From contig NC_133664.1 of the NCBI RefSeq assembly GCF_037893015.1, positions 126,108,319 through 126,172,318 of the forward strand: a stretch of DNA of 64,000 nucleotides, in the 5' to 3' direction. Made by a program: the position numbers and the translations under genes. Positions 1 through 11,708 of the stretch are shown piece after piece. How positions within the stretch are numbered: position 1 is the first letter of the stretch; every line of letters begins with the position of its first letter. This DNA comes from Macrotis lagotis. Taxonomy: Eukaryota; Chordata; Mammalia; Peramelemorphia; Peramelidae. A model generated the notes under the pieces. It was not told where the DNA came from and searched no databases. It was given only the letters and a program-made list of their open reading frames with translations.

Positions 1-990
1 ATATGAAAAATTAAACCATTACTTATTAAAGAAATTCATATTAAAGCATCTCTAATGTGCCACCTCACACCTATCAGACTGGCCAATATGACCAGAAAGG
101 ACAATGACCAGTGTTGGAAGGGATATGGAAAATGTGGGACACTAATACATTGTTGGTGGCATTGTGAACTCATTCAAACTTTCTGGAGAGCAATTTGGAA
201 TAATGCCCAAAGGGCAACAAAAATGCACATAACATTTGATCCAACAATAGCACTACTGTGTCTATACCCTGAGGAGATTATGAAAAGGATCAAAACATCA
301 CTTTTACAAAAATTTTCCTAGCAGCCCTCTTTGTGTTGGCAAAGAATTGGAAATTAAGTGAATGTCCTTCATTTGGGGAATGACTTAACAAACTGTGGTA
401 TATGTATGTTTGTTGGGACACTATTGTTCTATTAGTAACCAGGAGGCATGGGAATTCAGGAAAGTCTGGAAGGATTTGCATGAACTGATGCTGAGAGAGA
501 TGAGAAGAACGAGAAAATCATTGTACATCCTAACAACAACATAGGGGCAATGATCAACCCTGATGGACTTACTAATTCTATCAGTGCAACAATTTTGGGA
601 TATTTGCTATGGAGAATACCATCTGTATCCAGAAAAAGAATTGCAGAATTTGGAACAAAGACCAAAGACTAGTACCTTTAATTTAGGGGAAAAAAACTAT
701 TATCTTATCTAACTTTGCTATTTCTTATATTTTATTTTTCTTCCTTAAGAATATGTGAACTGTGGGGCAGCTAGGTGATGCAGTGGATCGAGCACTGGCC
801 CTGGAGTCAGGAGTACCTGAGTTCAAATCTGATCTCAAACACTTAATAATTACCTAGCTGTGGCCTTGTACAAGCCACTTAACCCCATTTGCCTTGAAAA
901 AAAAAAAAAACTAAAAAAAAAATGATATGTGTACCATGGAAACAATGTAAAGACTAAGAGAGTGCCTTCCAGAGTCACGAGTTGAACATG
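1..990 (+). mobile_element. L1 3' fragment (element G), cut by window edge
   Basis: The sequence reads as the C-terminal end of L1 ORF2 (positions 55-321 carry the recognisable cysteine/tryptophan motif with GTLIHCWWHCELIQ), followed by the L1 3'UTR. The 3'UTR closely parallels that of the L1 ending at 23505, including the stretch that reads 'aacaatgtaaagact' near 940. ORF2 here is broken and has no start in the window. A WSINE-type SINE interrupts the 3'UTR at 764. The 5' part lies outside the window. Non-functional fragment. Confidence 0.85.
764..921 (+). mobile_element. WSINE-type tRNA-derived SINE in L1 3'UTR
   Basis: tRNA-like head with box A-like 'taggtgatgcagtgg' and box B-like 'gagttcaaatct', followed by the body with 'ccacttaaccccatttgcc' and an A-rich tail. 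A possible imperfect TSD is atatgtgaac (751-760) / atatgtgtac (925-934). The flanks resume L1 3'UTR sequence, so it inserted into that L1. Confidence 0.9.
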
Positions 991-1675
991 ATTAAATAAC
1001 TTTTTTTGTCCTTTGTATCATTAGCATCTAATACATTTTCAGGACCATAACAGACATTTAACCAGTGCTTGATAATTTGAGTTCAGTTAAATATTTGTTC
1101 AGGCCAGTATGAAAAGTTCATAAATGAGAATAAGAAAGAATTGAGAATTATTTCCCAGAAGCCAACATATTTTCATTGCTATTCATTTTATAAAGATGCC
1201 CCTTGCATTACAAAATGTATAAGACATTAAGGTAACTTATGAGTTGATGTAACCTAGTGATCCAGGTACAAATTACCATTCCAGACTGTGGAGAGAAATG
1301 AACATTTCTTCAATCAAAGATGGTGAGGAGAGCTTGTGACATAAACAAATGGCTACCAGAGCTTAAAAGGGACCAGTTTGTTGTTCTATGATGTTTCCAC
1401 AAAAGAAAATTTAAGATAGCCTCTATCATAGGCTATCATAGCCTATTGAATATTTGCTGACTCAGCCCTAGTAACCATGGTGTTGCTTATCTTCAACTAA
1501 GTACTTTGATCCCACCCCCTTGACCTTCATAGTACATGATAGTCCAACATAGCCATGTGGTTTTCTCCCATAGCACTTACTTATATTTCATTTCCTTATA
1601 ATGTAGCAATGAGGGGAAAACTGAGATACAATGGCCTATTCCCTTTTGCAAATGTATATTGTTTTTGCTGTTCAA
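991..1675. other. Unique sequence, no gene seen
   Basis: AT-rich, non-repetitive sequence in which I recognise no gene, exon or repeat family. The only local structure is a short palindrome at 1428-1446. Confidence 0.6.
1428..1446. repeat. Short near-perfect palindrome
   Basis: ATAGGCTAT, one central base, then ATAGCCTAT: 9-bp arms that are exact reverse complements. It could form a small hairpin; no function is implied. Confidence 0.8.
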
Positions 1676-1905
1676 CCATTTCAGTCCATTTCAGTCCAAC
1701 TCTCCATGACCCCATTTTTGGATTTTCTTCTTGTCATTTTCTTCTTCAGCTCATTTATGAGATGAGGAAACTGAGACAAACAGCCAAATATGACCTGCCC
1801 AGGTTCACACATTTAATATATGCCTGAGGCCAGATTTGAATTCAGGAAGCTGAATCTTCCTGACCTCAGACCAGGAATGCTATCCACTGTACCACTTAAC
1901 TGCCC
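1676..1905 (-). mobile_element. B-type tRNA-derived SINE
   Basis: On the minus strand this reads as a tRNA-like head (ending at 'cacttaactgcccc' on the plus strand), a MIR-like core ('gatgaggaaactgagacaaa') and a 3' body related to 'ccccatttttggattttctt'. This matches the MAR-type SINE plan with a long 3' body also seen at 4109, 34163 and 52314. Diverged and old. Confidence 0.75.
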
Positions 1906-2189
1906 CATGTAAATATGCACCTATTAAGATTTCATTGCTAAGAAAAATCCCAAATGGGGGTCATAAAAAGTCAATCAATTAAAAAAAATGAACAGCAACA
2001 AATCTATTAAGATTGCATGACTCATATTAGATATGTTGTTCATGAAAGCAGTACCCAGTTTGAATTCTGCTTTTACTTTCCTTGTATTTGCTAAACTCCA
2101 TTTAAAACTTCTTTTCCCAAGTTCTGCCTCTAATCCAGATGAAGACCTGAAAATAGAATTTTTCTTTTAGCTATTAACATATGATCTTT

Positions 2190-2350
2190 AAAACTGGAAG
2201 GGATTTTGAAGTAATGGAATAGTTTTCTGCTGTTATGGATGAAAGAAAACTGAGTTAAATAAGTTTTTCAGGTCACAGAGTTTGAGGTATGATTCAAATT
2301 CATTTCTTCTTAACTCCAAATCCAGTGTTCCATTCACCAAATCATGCTGT
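2190..2350 (-). mobile_element. MIR/THER-like SINE fragment
   Basis: Plus-strand reading shows the reverse-oriented MIR core pattern: 'actggaaggga', '...aaactgagttaaataag...caggtcacagagtttgagg', then 'aactccaaatccagtgttcc'. Ancient, diverged copy without a visible TSD. Confidence 0.6.
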
Positions 2351-2355
2351 CTCTT

Positions 2356-3074
2356 AATTTGAGGTTAGGAGGAAAGAGAACACCAAAAAAGAACTAATAG
2401 AAGCAGAATAGATAATTTTGTGCATTTTGGTTGGATAAAAATGAATGTTCATTTTGGGTCATACAGATAAAATTTACATGGGTACATTTGACCAGTGATC
2501 AGAAAAAAGGAATGAATTCCTCTCCCTCATCCCACTATGCATAGATTTGATTCACGTTTCTTGCATAGCAATGTGAAAGGTACTCAAAATCTTCTACTGC
2601 AGCTAATAAGGCATTTGAACAAAGAAATATTAGCAGAATTAATTTAGTTCTATTTGCTGTTTTCATTTGCATGAGGGGGGAAAACCCACCAATGACTTTA
2701 AAAAATAGCCCCACAGAATGGAATTGATGGGACTACACAGGGACAAAGATATATGATAATTGCTGGGACACTCAAAGGCAGTGTCAACACATGTGAATGA
2801 ATATGGGCATATGGATTTTACCTTGAAAACCACATGAACATTATCAATTAAAATCAGGGAGATGGGTGTAGAAAGACTTCAAACAGGTTGATCTAAGATT
2901 GTTTTTTACTGCATGGGGAGCACATTTGTAGTTTGACATTGAAACATCCCATCTGAGGTGTTTAAATAAGGAGGTTTGGAGCCAGCAAAAGTGATCAAAA
3001 TGGTCCAAGTGAAACCTTCAAATTTAGAAATCATTCTGTTTTCTACTTGGGGCATCAAATTTTTTCCCTTAATG
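2356..3074. other. Unique sequence, no gene seen
   Basis: Non-repetitive sequence; open frames are short and show no recognisable protein motif. Confidence 0.55.
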
Positions 3075-3260
3075 AGCAGCAAGGTGCCATAGTGAATGGA
3101 AAACTGGGATGAAAACAGGAAGGCATCTTCCTGCATTCAAAACTGATCTCAGGCACTTAGTAGTCGGGTATTTCTGGGCAAGTCTCTTAATTCGGTTTGT
3201 CTCAGTTTCTCATCTGGAAAATGAGTTGGAAAAGGAAATGGCAATCCACTCCAGTTGTAA
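3075..3260 (+). mobile_element. B-type SINE, 3'-truncated
   Basis: Head with 'gcaaggtgccatagtgaatgg' pattern, core, and 'aaatgagttggaaaaggaaatggcaa' leading to 'ccactccag'. The normal continuation ('tatctttgccaagaaaa') is missing because the sequence switches to an oppositely oriented C-type SINE at about 3256. Confidence 0.7.
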
Positions 3261-3420
3261 TTGTTGTTTGTCCTTCATTCTCCAAGAGAACTGAAGACAT
3301 CAGGATGATGATGTCTTAACTTACAAATAAATTGGGTTTAAGTGAGACATCATCAACCTCACTATCTTCTAGAGTTATTGGAATCCAGTGGCAAAAGTCA
3401 GAATAACTGGTCTATCTTTG
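3256..3420 (-). mobile_element. C-type SINE 3' portion
   Basis: Minus-strand copy of a tRNA/CORE-type SINE whose end reads 'gaaaatgaaggac' in the good copy at 18234-18511. Here the plus strand shows 'tttgtccttcattctccaag', 'gacatcaggatgatgatgtc' and 'attggaatccagtggcaa'. Diverged. Confidence 0.65.
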
Positions 3421-3587
3421 TCAAGGAAATGACAAATGGGATCGTGAAATGTCAGACATTACTAAAACAATTGATCAAAAACAGCTGTTTATTAATGTTG
3501 AATTCAGAGAAAGGGGAAGGGGATACACATATATAGCACCTAATATAAACCAAGTACCATACTATAAATTAGATTCCTTGTGGTGTA

Positions 3588-3835
3588 ATAAAAAGAGCAC
3601 TAGTCTGGGTATTAGAAAACTGAAAGTCTAGCTATCTGGTTCTGCCACTAACTTCCTAGAAGACTTCAGTAAGATTTTTGCTATTTTTGTGATCTTGAGA
3701 TGACACACAGAAGACAGCAAATATTTACTGACTATTGGACTAACTGATTTAACCTTCCCAGGTTTTACTCCTCATGTAAAATGAGGAAGTTGGGTCAGAA
3801 GATCCAACTCTAAATCTATCTAGATCTATAATCTT
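3588..3835 (+). mobile_element. MIR/MIR3-like SINE remnant
   Basis: The left half resembles a decayed tRNA-type head ('agagcactagtctggg', 'tctggttctgccactaac'). The right half has the common MIR3/L3-like 3' end ('tcctcatgtaaaatgagg', 'agatccaactctaaatct'). Ancient; exact borders are uncertain. Confidence 0.5.
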
Positions 3836-3879
3836 GATAAAATAATCTTAGTTTTTGTTTTCTTCCTGCCTACACTCCC

Positions 3880-3985
3880 CCTTTCCCCCAATACCTTGGT
3901 CAAAGAAATGCACTGGCCTGGTCATATTACTCCCCAGTTTTAAAACTTTCTGTGACTTCTCACTTTGACCCCAATAGTCTCACCT
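3880..3985 (+). mobile_element. L2 LINE fragment
   Basis: The pattern 'actggcctggtcatattactcc', 'ttttaaaactttctgtgact' and 'accccaatagtctcacc' resembles the internal 3' region of L2 as seen more completely at 42125-42915. Confidence 0.45.
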
Positions 3986-4108
3986 TTTCTTATTCTTTGT
4001 TGTTCATCCTTAGGACTCAAAAAGGATGTGGAGTAAAGTGAAACATACCTAAAGACAGTTTAGATAGAGTTGTCTTTATGAGGTGAGACACCACCTTCCT
4101 AGATATAG

Positions 4109-4349
4109 AATTGTTCGATCATTTTCAGTTATGTCTAACTTTTTATAACTCCATTTGGAGTTTTCTTGGAAAAGGTACTGAAGAGGTTTTCATTTCCTTT
4201 TCTAGATCATTTTTATAGATGAAGAAACTGAGACTAACAGGATTAAGTGATTTGCCTAGGGTCATACAACTAGTATCAGATGCTAGATTTGAACTCAGAA
4301 AGATGAATCTACAGCCAGACTCCATCCACTTGGTGAACTAGTTGCCCAT
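4109..4349 (-). mobile_element. B-type SINE, nearly full length
   Basis: Reverse-oriented full plan: tail side 'cagttatgtctaactttttat', body 'ccatttggagttttcttgg', core 'gatgaagaaactgagac', 'agtgatttgcctagggtcat', and head ending at 'gaactagttgccc'. No clean TSD seen. Confidence 0.8.
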
Positions 4350-4890
4350 AAAGACATGAAATAGTAGAGCTGAATGAGGTAAATACTCCAGGTTACAGTT
4401 TCTAGTCTAGGCAACATGATGGCTTGGGAGAAAATGGCCAAGTTATAAACTGGCCAAGATGCAGCAGACTGTGTAAGGCACTGGAATCAGGAGAATGGGT
4501 CAATCATTGAGTAATTTGAGAATGTCTAAGAGGGAATGTTGATCTGGAGCTCAGGAATTTCAGAAATATGTTTTGTGGCTTTGTAAAAAAGTGAAAGGTG
4601 TCTGAGAGTAGCTGTGAGCTCCAGAGTTTGGGCAGTTGCAGGCATTTGACTTGATGGAATGAACACATGGGAATAGCCTAGGAAAGTCACTACTGTCAAA
4701 TTCGAAGCTAGAGGGAGCCTTTGGACCCCTGGAGTTAAGTGTGGACTGTGTCCTCACTGGAGTGATTGCAAAGATCATAAAAAGATAGGGCTTTCTCATA
4801 TACCAGTATGAAGTGAGGGGGTAATAAAAAACTCAAATTATACTATATCTAGAAGTGCATATTTAAATTGTAGATTTCTGACCTTCTTGA
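4350..4890. other. Unique sequence, no gene seen
   Basis: No recognisable repeat or exon; short open frames only. Confidence 0.5.
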
Positions 4891-5034
4891 TTTTTTTTTG
4901 CAAGGCAATGGAGTTAAGTGGCTTTCCCAAGGCCACACAGCTAGGTAATTATTATGTGTCTGAGGTCACATTTGAACTCAGGTACTTCTGACTCCAGGTC
5001 TGGTATGCTAGCCACTGTGCTGCCTAGCTGCCCC
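4891..5034 (-). mobile_element. WSINE-type SINE
   Basis: Complete reverse-oriented copy from poly-T through 'gcaaggcaatggagttaag' to 'gctgcctagctgcccc'. Flanked by a likely TSD accttcttga (4881-4890) / accttcttaa (5036-5045), 9 of 10 identical. Confidence 0.92.
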
Positions 5035-5162
5035 AACCTTCTTAATTTTAAAGTGGGAGGAAATTTCCTGGGAATTGGGAGAAGGTTGTAGGTCACTGGG
5101 TGATCTGAGAATGGGTCTCCTAGTTTCCTATCCTATACTTTAATCACTATCCAACTAACTGG

Positions 5163-5283
5163 CTAAACATTCAAAAAACATGAATTTCCTACAGTGTATC
5201 AAGAATATATTAGGTACTGGGGATACAATCACAAAAGGAAAATAGTCCCTGTCCCCAAGGATCTTACATCTAATCCCTAAATT
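5163..5283 (-). mobile_element. L2 LINE 3' end fragment
   Basis: Shows the reverse L2 end pattern: 'ggtactggggatacaatc', 'agtccctgtccccaagga', 'tcttacatctaatcc'. Related copies lie at 11590 and 17366. Confidence 0.65.
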
Positions 5284-5367
5284 TATAAACAATGCTTATC
5301 TTTAGCCTTAAAAAAATGGATATTTCCCAAAATACATCCCTGGCTCTTTTCTTCTTTTGTGCCTGAA

Positions 5368-5760
5368 TGAGAGAATATTTGTAAAATTATTTAGCACAAT
5401 GTCCAACATATAGTAAGTTCTATATAAATGTTAGTGATTTTATTATTAGTAGTGTTACTATTGAAATTAATCTCAACCATTCCTGCTTCTTCAACATAAT
5501 CCTTATGCAAATAATGCAAAAATCTGCATTCTTTGTTCCCTAATTATTTCTAGAGTCTCAGGTCCAAATTTCTGGCTGACTGCTGCACATCTCCACTCAA
5601 ATGTTCTATTACCACTTTAAATTCAAGAAATTTAAACCCAGGCTATCATATTCCTTCCCAAATAAATTCATCTCCCTAGCTTTCTGATACTTGCTAATAA
5701 TGACCATATTCTCAGTTTCTCAGGCTTAAAATTTCAGTCACCTTTAACTGCTGGAAAACC
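5368..5760 (+). mobile_element. Ancient L2/MIR-like mosaic
   Basis: The first 90 bases contain the forward L2/MIR terminal pattern ('agcacaatgtccaacatata', 'gtaagttctatataaatg'). The remainder resembles the poorly conserved L2 3' coding/UTR region. Diverged; borders and orientation of the second part are uncertain. Confidence 0.4.
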
Positions 5761-6699
5761 AGATTTGAAAGGTATAGTTGGTTAAATATGCAACAATATC
5801 CAAAAAACAAGATTTGTTGCAAATCAAAACCTTTGTGAAAGCAATAGAATTTAAGGGAGTGGATAATGTCACCTTCCAAATGTATTGCATCTGCCAAGGG
5901 AAAAATACAAAGATTTTCTAGTGACTTTTTATCTTTCAATCTGTTAATATTTGATTTTCAAACAAAATACAAAAGAATCTTGGTCTGGGCTAGTAGGTTG
6001 CAGGATTCCTGTGGTTGACACCAGAGCATACTGAGAGTTGGTTTGATTATATAGCCTTTGTTTTGGGGTGGAAAGGCAGAAAAAAAAGAAAGCATTCCCT
6101 AGATGGCATTAAGCAGTAGCTACTTTGCTGTTTTCCCGACTCCAAAAACTTCCCCAATCACCAGTGACAGTTTATTCTAGACTGGTAAGTGGACTTTTTT
6201 TTAAGAACTGAGGAATCTCATTCAAGGTAGGGAGAGGGAAAGTCTCCAGGCAAAAGATCATGTGAAGTCTAATTGGAGATAAACTTGAATTTGTGATATG
6301 TGCTTTCTGCATCTTGGATAGGTATCATATATATTCTCAGATCAAGGTCTTACAGGGGAAACTGAGAAAGATTCTAAACAATCTTCTACAACAGGAGCAT
6401 TGAGTTTGCCAACATATTAAAGAATATAACCACTTTCAGAGTGTGCAGCACTCAGGCAAATAGGGGATGATAATAGTTTAATAATAATAGTTTGTCCTTT
6501 GATTTTAAAGAGTACCACACCAAATAAAACTAATGGCAACATAAATTTGCACATTATGCTTATTATAGTGATTAGTATGCTGTGCAAAGACATCCTTCTC
6601 ACTGCCTTTTCCAGAACCATTTTACCCCATAGTCTGATTTTATAGAAAACAGGACTTTTGATGATGGTATGAATGCTGCAGGAATGCAGGAATATATAT

Positions 6700-6741
<42 letters not shown>

Positions 6742-7639
6742 ATATGTATATGTATAGTTTCTTCTCTCATACTTCAATGTTACCTAGCAAAGCACTAGCA
6801 TGTAGTTTCTGACATGACTCCTACAGTATATCAAAACCTGTTTCTCCATTGTCTACACATCAATACTATCTTTCCTCACATATCACCATGGTACCATGAA
6901 ATCTCCACATTTCAATAATGCCAGATTGTAACAAATGGTATATCCAAGGCTGACTCTTGTTGGGCTAATTGTCAATACTACCTTTCCTCTGAGACCTTCA
7001 ACTATAATCCCTCTGGAACCCAAGGATTCTGGTTTCACAGAAGCTTCCCAATGGTTTGTGGAAATAATGCCACTGGACTGGATTGCTACTTGGCATCTTT
7101 TATAGTCAGATCTATGACAGTATCTGGTAGTTCTCAAGCCTTCAACTTTTGATCTTTATTAATGCAAACATCCTTGTGTAGGGGAGATGTCAATATGAAC
7201 GATTTTATTTAAGTTTTGTGTTGCAAAATTCTTGGGGTAGTTATATTGATTTATTGACTAATTTAGAATAATGGCTGGAGAAGTGGTACTTACATATTTG
7301 TTTATTATTCAATCAGTGCAAATGAAGATTCTTTGTTGGATCCATTCTGCTTTGAACTGCTAGGAGGGGTGTAAGGCAGTATCATGGAGGCAGAGGATAT
7401 AATTTGGTCTTAGATGTGCCTAAATAGGTGGGGTAGGGCTACCAGTTACAGGATCTAGATGATAGGACTGCTATTCACAGGTAAGCTCAGGAGTCACTCC
7501 ATCTGTTCCCCCCCCACAAACTCTTCCAGCATCTCAGACTGGGGATAGGCTGGCTATAGCTGGAGAACTTTCTTGAGGCATGGGCATTAGTATAGGCCTT
7601 GGAGGCAGCTACTGAAGTTCTCTTTATCATTCAACATCA
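5761..7639. other. Mostly unique sequence
   Basis: No repeat family or exon recognised except the (TA)n tract at 6692-6756. A 117-codon minus-strand frame at 6417-6770 begins inside that (TA)n tract and is judged artefactual. An 84-codon minus frame at 6883-7137 shows no known motif. Confidence 0.5.
6692..6756. repeat. (TA)n microsatellite
   Basis: Alternating TA broken by single-base phase slips (aatata, ttatata) and ending in tgtatatgtata. Confidence 0.95.
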
Positions 7640-7755
7640 GTTCATTTCAATGAAAAACTCATTCTTCTAAGGCTATTTTTCTGGCATGCCCAGCACTTAG
7701 TATAGGATCTGGCACAATAAACACTTAAATCCTTGTTAACTAACTAACTGACTCT
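7640..7755 (+). mobile_element. L2 LINE 3' end fragment
   Basis: Forward L2 terminus: 'cccagcacttagtataggat', 'ctggcacaataaacactta' followed by a short tail repeat (taactaactaactgac). Confidence 0.6.
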
Positions 7756-8221
7756 TCTCTATACCATATTACACACAGTCCTATGCAGGATACATCTAGA
7801 AGAGTATGTATAATTCTAGAAGCTAAGTTGTGGAAAATACTTTGAGACACCAGGGTGTGTACAGAAGCTGGGAAACAGTATGGTCAGGAGACATGAGAAC
7901 TTGTCAGGAAGGACATCTGTAAAAGAGAAGACTTTGAAAAAAAAATATGATGCTTTATTTTTTCTTCAAATATTTGAATAACTGCCATTCAATAAAGATT
8001 AGAATGATTGATTTTGGTCCTCCAGAGCAGAACTAAGACCAGTCAAGAAAGTTACAGCAGGAGTTTTTCCTTTCATGTAAGGGGGCCACTTCACATTAGA
8101 TTATTATTAAAACTATTTTAGAAAGTATTGGATTGCTTTAGGAGGGAGTATCTTTTCTTCAGTAGAGTCCTTTAAATGAAAGGTGAATAAATTATCACTT
8201 GGGGGATATAGGAGGGATGGA
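7756..8221. other. Unique sequence, no gene seen
   Basis: Nothing recognised. Confidence 0.5.
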
Positions 8222-8412
8222 TGAATAGATAAATAGATGGTAGATAGATAGATAGATAGATAGATAGATGAGATAATTAGATAGATATAAAAAAAGAAAT
8301 GAGCAAGAAAGAAAAGAGAGAAGAAAGAAAGGAGAGAAGAAAGAAGGAAAGAAAGGTAGATGAGAGGTAATAGGTAGATAGATAGATACATAGATACATA
8401 GATAGATAGATC
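8222..8412. repeat. Composite tetranucleotide microsatellite (GATA/GAAA)
   Basis: A block of GATA repeats (8230-8290), then GAAA/GAGA-rich purine sequence (8295-8360), then a second GATA block (8373-8412). Minus-strand frames across it are runs of Ser/Leu/Tyr/Ile and are not genes. Confidence 0.95.
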
Positions 8413-9869
8413 TGAGTTAGAAATCCCTTACAACTCACATAGTCTATGATTTTCTTCTGAAAAATCTCACAACAGTATACTTCATTCCTCCTGACTCTGA
8501 TGTATGGTTTAAATACATTCTTTTTCTTTTCTCTGTGTAATTTTCTAATTGGGAAACCAAAATCAGGAAAGAATATCTGAACAAAAAACTGCCAAGAATG
8601 GAGCAATTCAGGACACACATCAACCTAGTTGCATTAGGACAGAATTCCTTTTTTTTTCGTTATTGTAGTCATGCTTTCAAAGCTACATCTGCATTTACCT
8701 GTGTATTGACCCCAATGCACTACATTATAAGACTTATTCCTGATTGATAAAGAACATTCTAGAGCTAGGAAAGTGAAGAAAGAAAAGAATGCAAAACATC
8801 CTATATTTCTCTTTTATTCTCATCCCCATTTCTCTTCTACTGAAGAAAAATATATTCTTTCCTAAAGGATCAATTTCCAATCCAGGTATTCTACTTCAAG
8901 GCTATGTAGAATTCACCAAATTTTGAACTTCTCTTAAATCATTCTATCTACTGCCAATAAAAATCTAGATCACAGTCTTAGTGTCAGCTTATTTAAGGGA
9001 AATTGTAGTTCAATTTGGGGTGGAATTTTCAGTTAAAATTATTATTAAGCAAGTATATCAAGAAGAAAAAAGAAAAAATGTAAAATACTTTAAAAATTAG
9101 AAAATCTGGATAGGATATCTGCCAAATTGCAAAATAAAACATTATTAAAAGTAAATCTTTTCTCATTTTTAGATTTTAATGATATTAAAGAGATACAGTA
9201 ATGCTTTCTATTTTTTTGAAAGGGAAGGAATGAGCACTTTATGTAACAATTTAGAAACCTCTACATTTTATCAAGAATTCACTGCAACCTTTAGCCTCTG
9301 CAAGGTACTCAAAGGAACAGAGGGATTGAATAGAGAGATAGATAATTCTCTATTTTAGGCAAACTCCCAGAGCTGAAGCTGAATTACAATTCTTTTATCC
9401 AGCATGATTTAATCAATTTGCAGTTTACTTGGTAAAAGTGGTGTTGAAATCACATCTTTTGAATTAATAGATCATGGCTTGAAAGCAGGATCCATCTTTT
9501 GGAAGCCATAGGAATTGGTGCTTCATAATTGAATGCTGAGGTGGTATCATGTGGCCATATAGAAGAATGTGAAAATGACATCAAGCCATTTAAGAAAGTT
9601 GAAGCTAGTGAATGGATCTGTGATTTTTATGGGTTAGAAATTTCCCAGAAGAGAAAACTCCTTCAGGTAACTTCTTTCATTACAATTTATTACAATTTCA
9701 TTACAATTTATAATTTTTTAAAGATTTTCCCTGAACAATGGTCTCCAAATCTATGAATTGTAGGAAGAGGGCAATGATCAACCAAGGTACAAAGATGAGT
9801 CATATTCCATCTTCAATGTCATGGATGATTATGACATTTAATGAAAAGGAGAAGAGGAAGAAAAGAGAA
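8413..9869. other. Unique sequence, one weak exon-like frame
   Basis: No repeat family recognised. A 75-codon plus frame at 9529-9756 contains an apparent splice donor (CAG|GTAACT at about 9664-9672), but no homology is recognised and a matching acceptor is not convincing. Confidence 0.45.
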
Positions 9870-10106
9870 TAAGAATTTATATGGTGCCTACTATGTAACA
9901 GGCATAATCTATGCATTTATATAAATTTCCTTAGATACTCAAAATACCTTTGGGAGATAGATGCTAACATTATCCCCATTTTACAGTTGAGGAAACTGAA
10001 ACAGAGTATTTAATGATTGCCCAGGATCACCAGTTTATAAGTATTTGAACTTTGTCTTTCTTATTCCAGATTCAGTACTTTATTTGAATGCACCACTAGC
10101 TGCCTG
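9870..10106 (-). mobile_element. THER1/MIR-type SINE
   Basis: Nearly complete reverse-oriented CORE-SINE: 'tatggtgcctactatgtaac', 'ttatccccattttacagttg', 'aggaaactgaaacagag', '...gattgcccaggatcacc', ending 'gcaccactagctgcct'. Old. Confidence 0.8.
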
Positions 10107-10544
10107 TTTTATCTCTAAAACAGCTATACCCACATTTATCTCAGCATCAACATTCCACCCTTTCCCTGCCTCTATCTTCTGGTTCTACTATTCAAGCTTC
10201 AGATTTCTCTTCTTCTAATTGGAGTTGAAGGGGTGGGATGTATTGATTTTTCAAGGCAGTTTTTAATCTAATCAGTAATTGGTCACCCACAGCAGTAGCT
10301 CTATTGGTGGCATTAGGGAAATTTTATTCTAGGTTTGGGGCAGAATTATGCTATCTGCAGAATAATCACAAGCTGCATCCACAATAATCTTGTAGATGTA
10401 TCAGGCACTGCTTGGAAGGCAGGCTTTGTTTTCTCGGCAGTAACTGGTAAGCAAGACCCAGACTTTCCTTCTTTTCATTTTGAGTGAACTAAAATGAGTT
10501 CCACAAGATGAACAGATATAGACTGTGATCTACATCACAAGTCA
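10107..10544. other. Unique sequence, no gene seen
   Basis: No recognisable coding or repeat signal. Confidence 0.5.
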
Positions 10545-10990
10545 TTGCATTACTTTTCTTTTGGAAACCTACCCCTCTTGCAAATTCATCTCTTGAAATC
10601 CAGGACACTACCCTCCTTCCTGTCACTAGTATTCATAATCTCCCTGTCATCTTCAACTCTTCATTCTCATATCATATACTTAATCCATTATCATATCATG
10701 CTTCACCAACATCTCAGAAATGTCATTTTCTTTACTCAGATGGCTCCTATCCTAGTTCAGACCTTTTTCAACTTTTGCCCAAAGAATTACAGTAGCATCC
10801 TATTTCAACTGTCTGCCTGTAGCCTATCCTGTCTTCAACCTATCTTCTCATCCAGATGCTGCCAATATGTTTTTCATTAACCATAGGTCTGACCATCTTC
10901 ACTCCCCAACTCAGTAAACTGGCAAGGTTCCCTATGCCATTTTTCTATGATCAAAAGTTATTTTTACCTTTCTCTCATACTTTTTCAATT
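10545..10990 (+). mobile_element. L2 LINE 3' region, diverged
   Basis: Pyrimidine-rich text with 'ctccctgtcatcttcaact', 'tcctatcctagttcagacc' and 'cagtagcatcctatttcaac' resembles the post-RT region of L2. The plus frames of 111 and 83 codons (10545-10880, 10856-11107) are incidental. Confidence 0.5.
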
Positions 10991-11589
10991 TCTATTTTTG
11001 TGGCAATTTTATGTTTAATTACTAATGCAGTAATATATGCATTAAATTTGTCCATATCAATATCAATAAAAACACATATAAGAGTCAGTGTATGCCAATA
11101 TTATTAATGTTAGATGCAAGAACAAAAATAACTGGATATATTTAGAGAACTGAGAGGTCAAATGAGATTTAGCTTAGGGAAAATCAATTCTTATTAGGTG
11201 ATTCAACACCAAGTGAATCTCAAGAAATCACAGACATTTTAAAATGGTGAACTTAATTCACAGACGTGTGTACATGTTGAACTTGTAAAAATTCCAACAA
11301 ACTAAAACTATCTCTGGATGAAGACAGCTTTAATTTGACAAAATATGCCAATCTGTAATTTGAAAAATTATCATTGTTCTCTTCATAGTAATAAATTCCT
11401 GGATGCAAATTGTATGCCAACAAATTTAATTCAAGAGGAAAGTAGTGAGAAAGCATGAGTGATGAACCAAAACTCTAGAAGAGAACCAATATATTTATAT
11501 TACTAGTGTTAGGAATAGGAATAATAACTCTCCTTTAAGGTTTATTATTTTGAAAAATCAGACTTCCGAAAAAACTATAGAGTTACTTG
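10991..11589. other. Unique sequence, no gene seen
   Basis: No family recognised; short frames only. Confidence 0.5.
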
Positions 11590-11705
11590 ATACAATCAAA
11601 TAAATATTTATTAAGCACCTATTAAGTATCAGACACTGGGGAAATGCAAATATTTACCAGAAAATCCCATAGCCTCTTCTATTAAGGAGCTTTCCATCTT
11701 GTAAT
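11590..11705 (-). mobile_element. L2 LINE 3' end fragment
   Basis: 'aaatatttattaagcaccta', 'tcagacactggggaaatg' and 'aaggagctttccatcttg' match the reverse-oriented L2 terminus. It runs up to a (TA)n tract. Confidence 0.65.
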
Positions 11706-11707
11706 AG

Positions 11708-11708
<1 letters not shown>

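Noticed and set aside
6417..6770. 117-codon minus-strand frame
   Set aside because: Its first third is (TA)n sequence and the rest has no motif; no coding support.
8228..8290. Regularly spaced short repeats as a CRISPR-like array
   Set aside because: Uninterrupted tetranucleotide microsatellite without spacers, in a vertebrate genome.
8113..8618. Minus-strand frames of 92 and 113 codons with Ser/Leu/Tyr repeats
   Set aside because: They read through the GATA/GAAA microsatellite.
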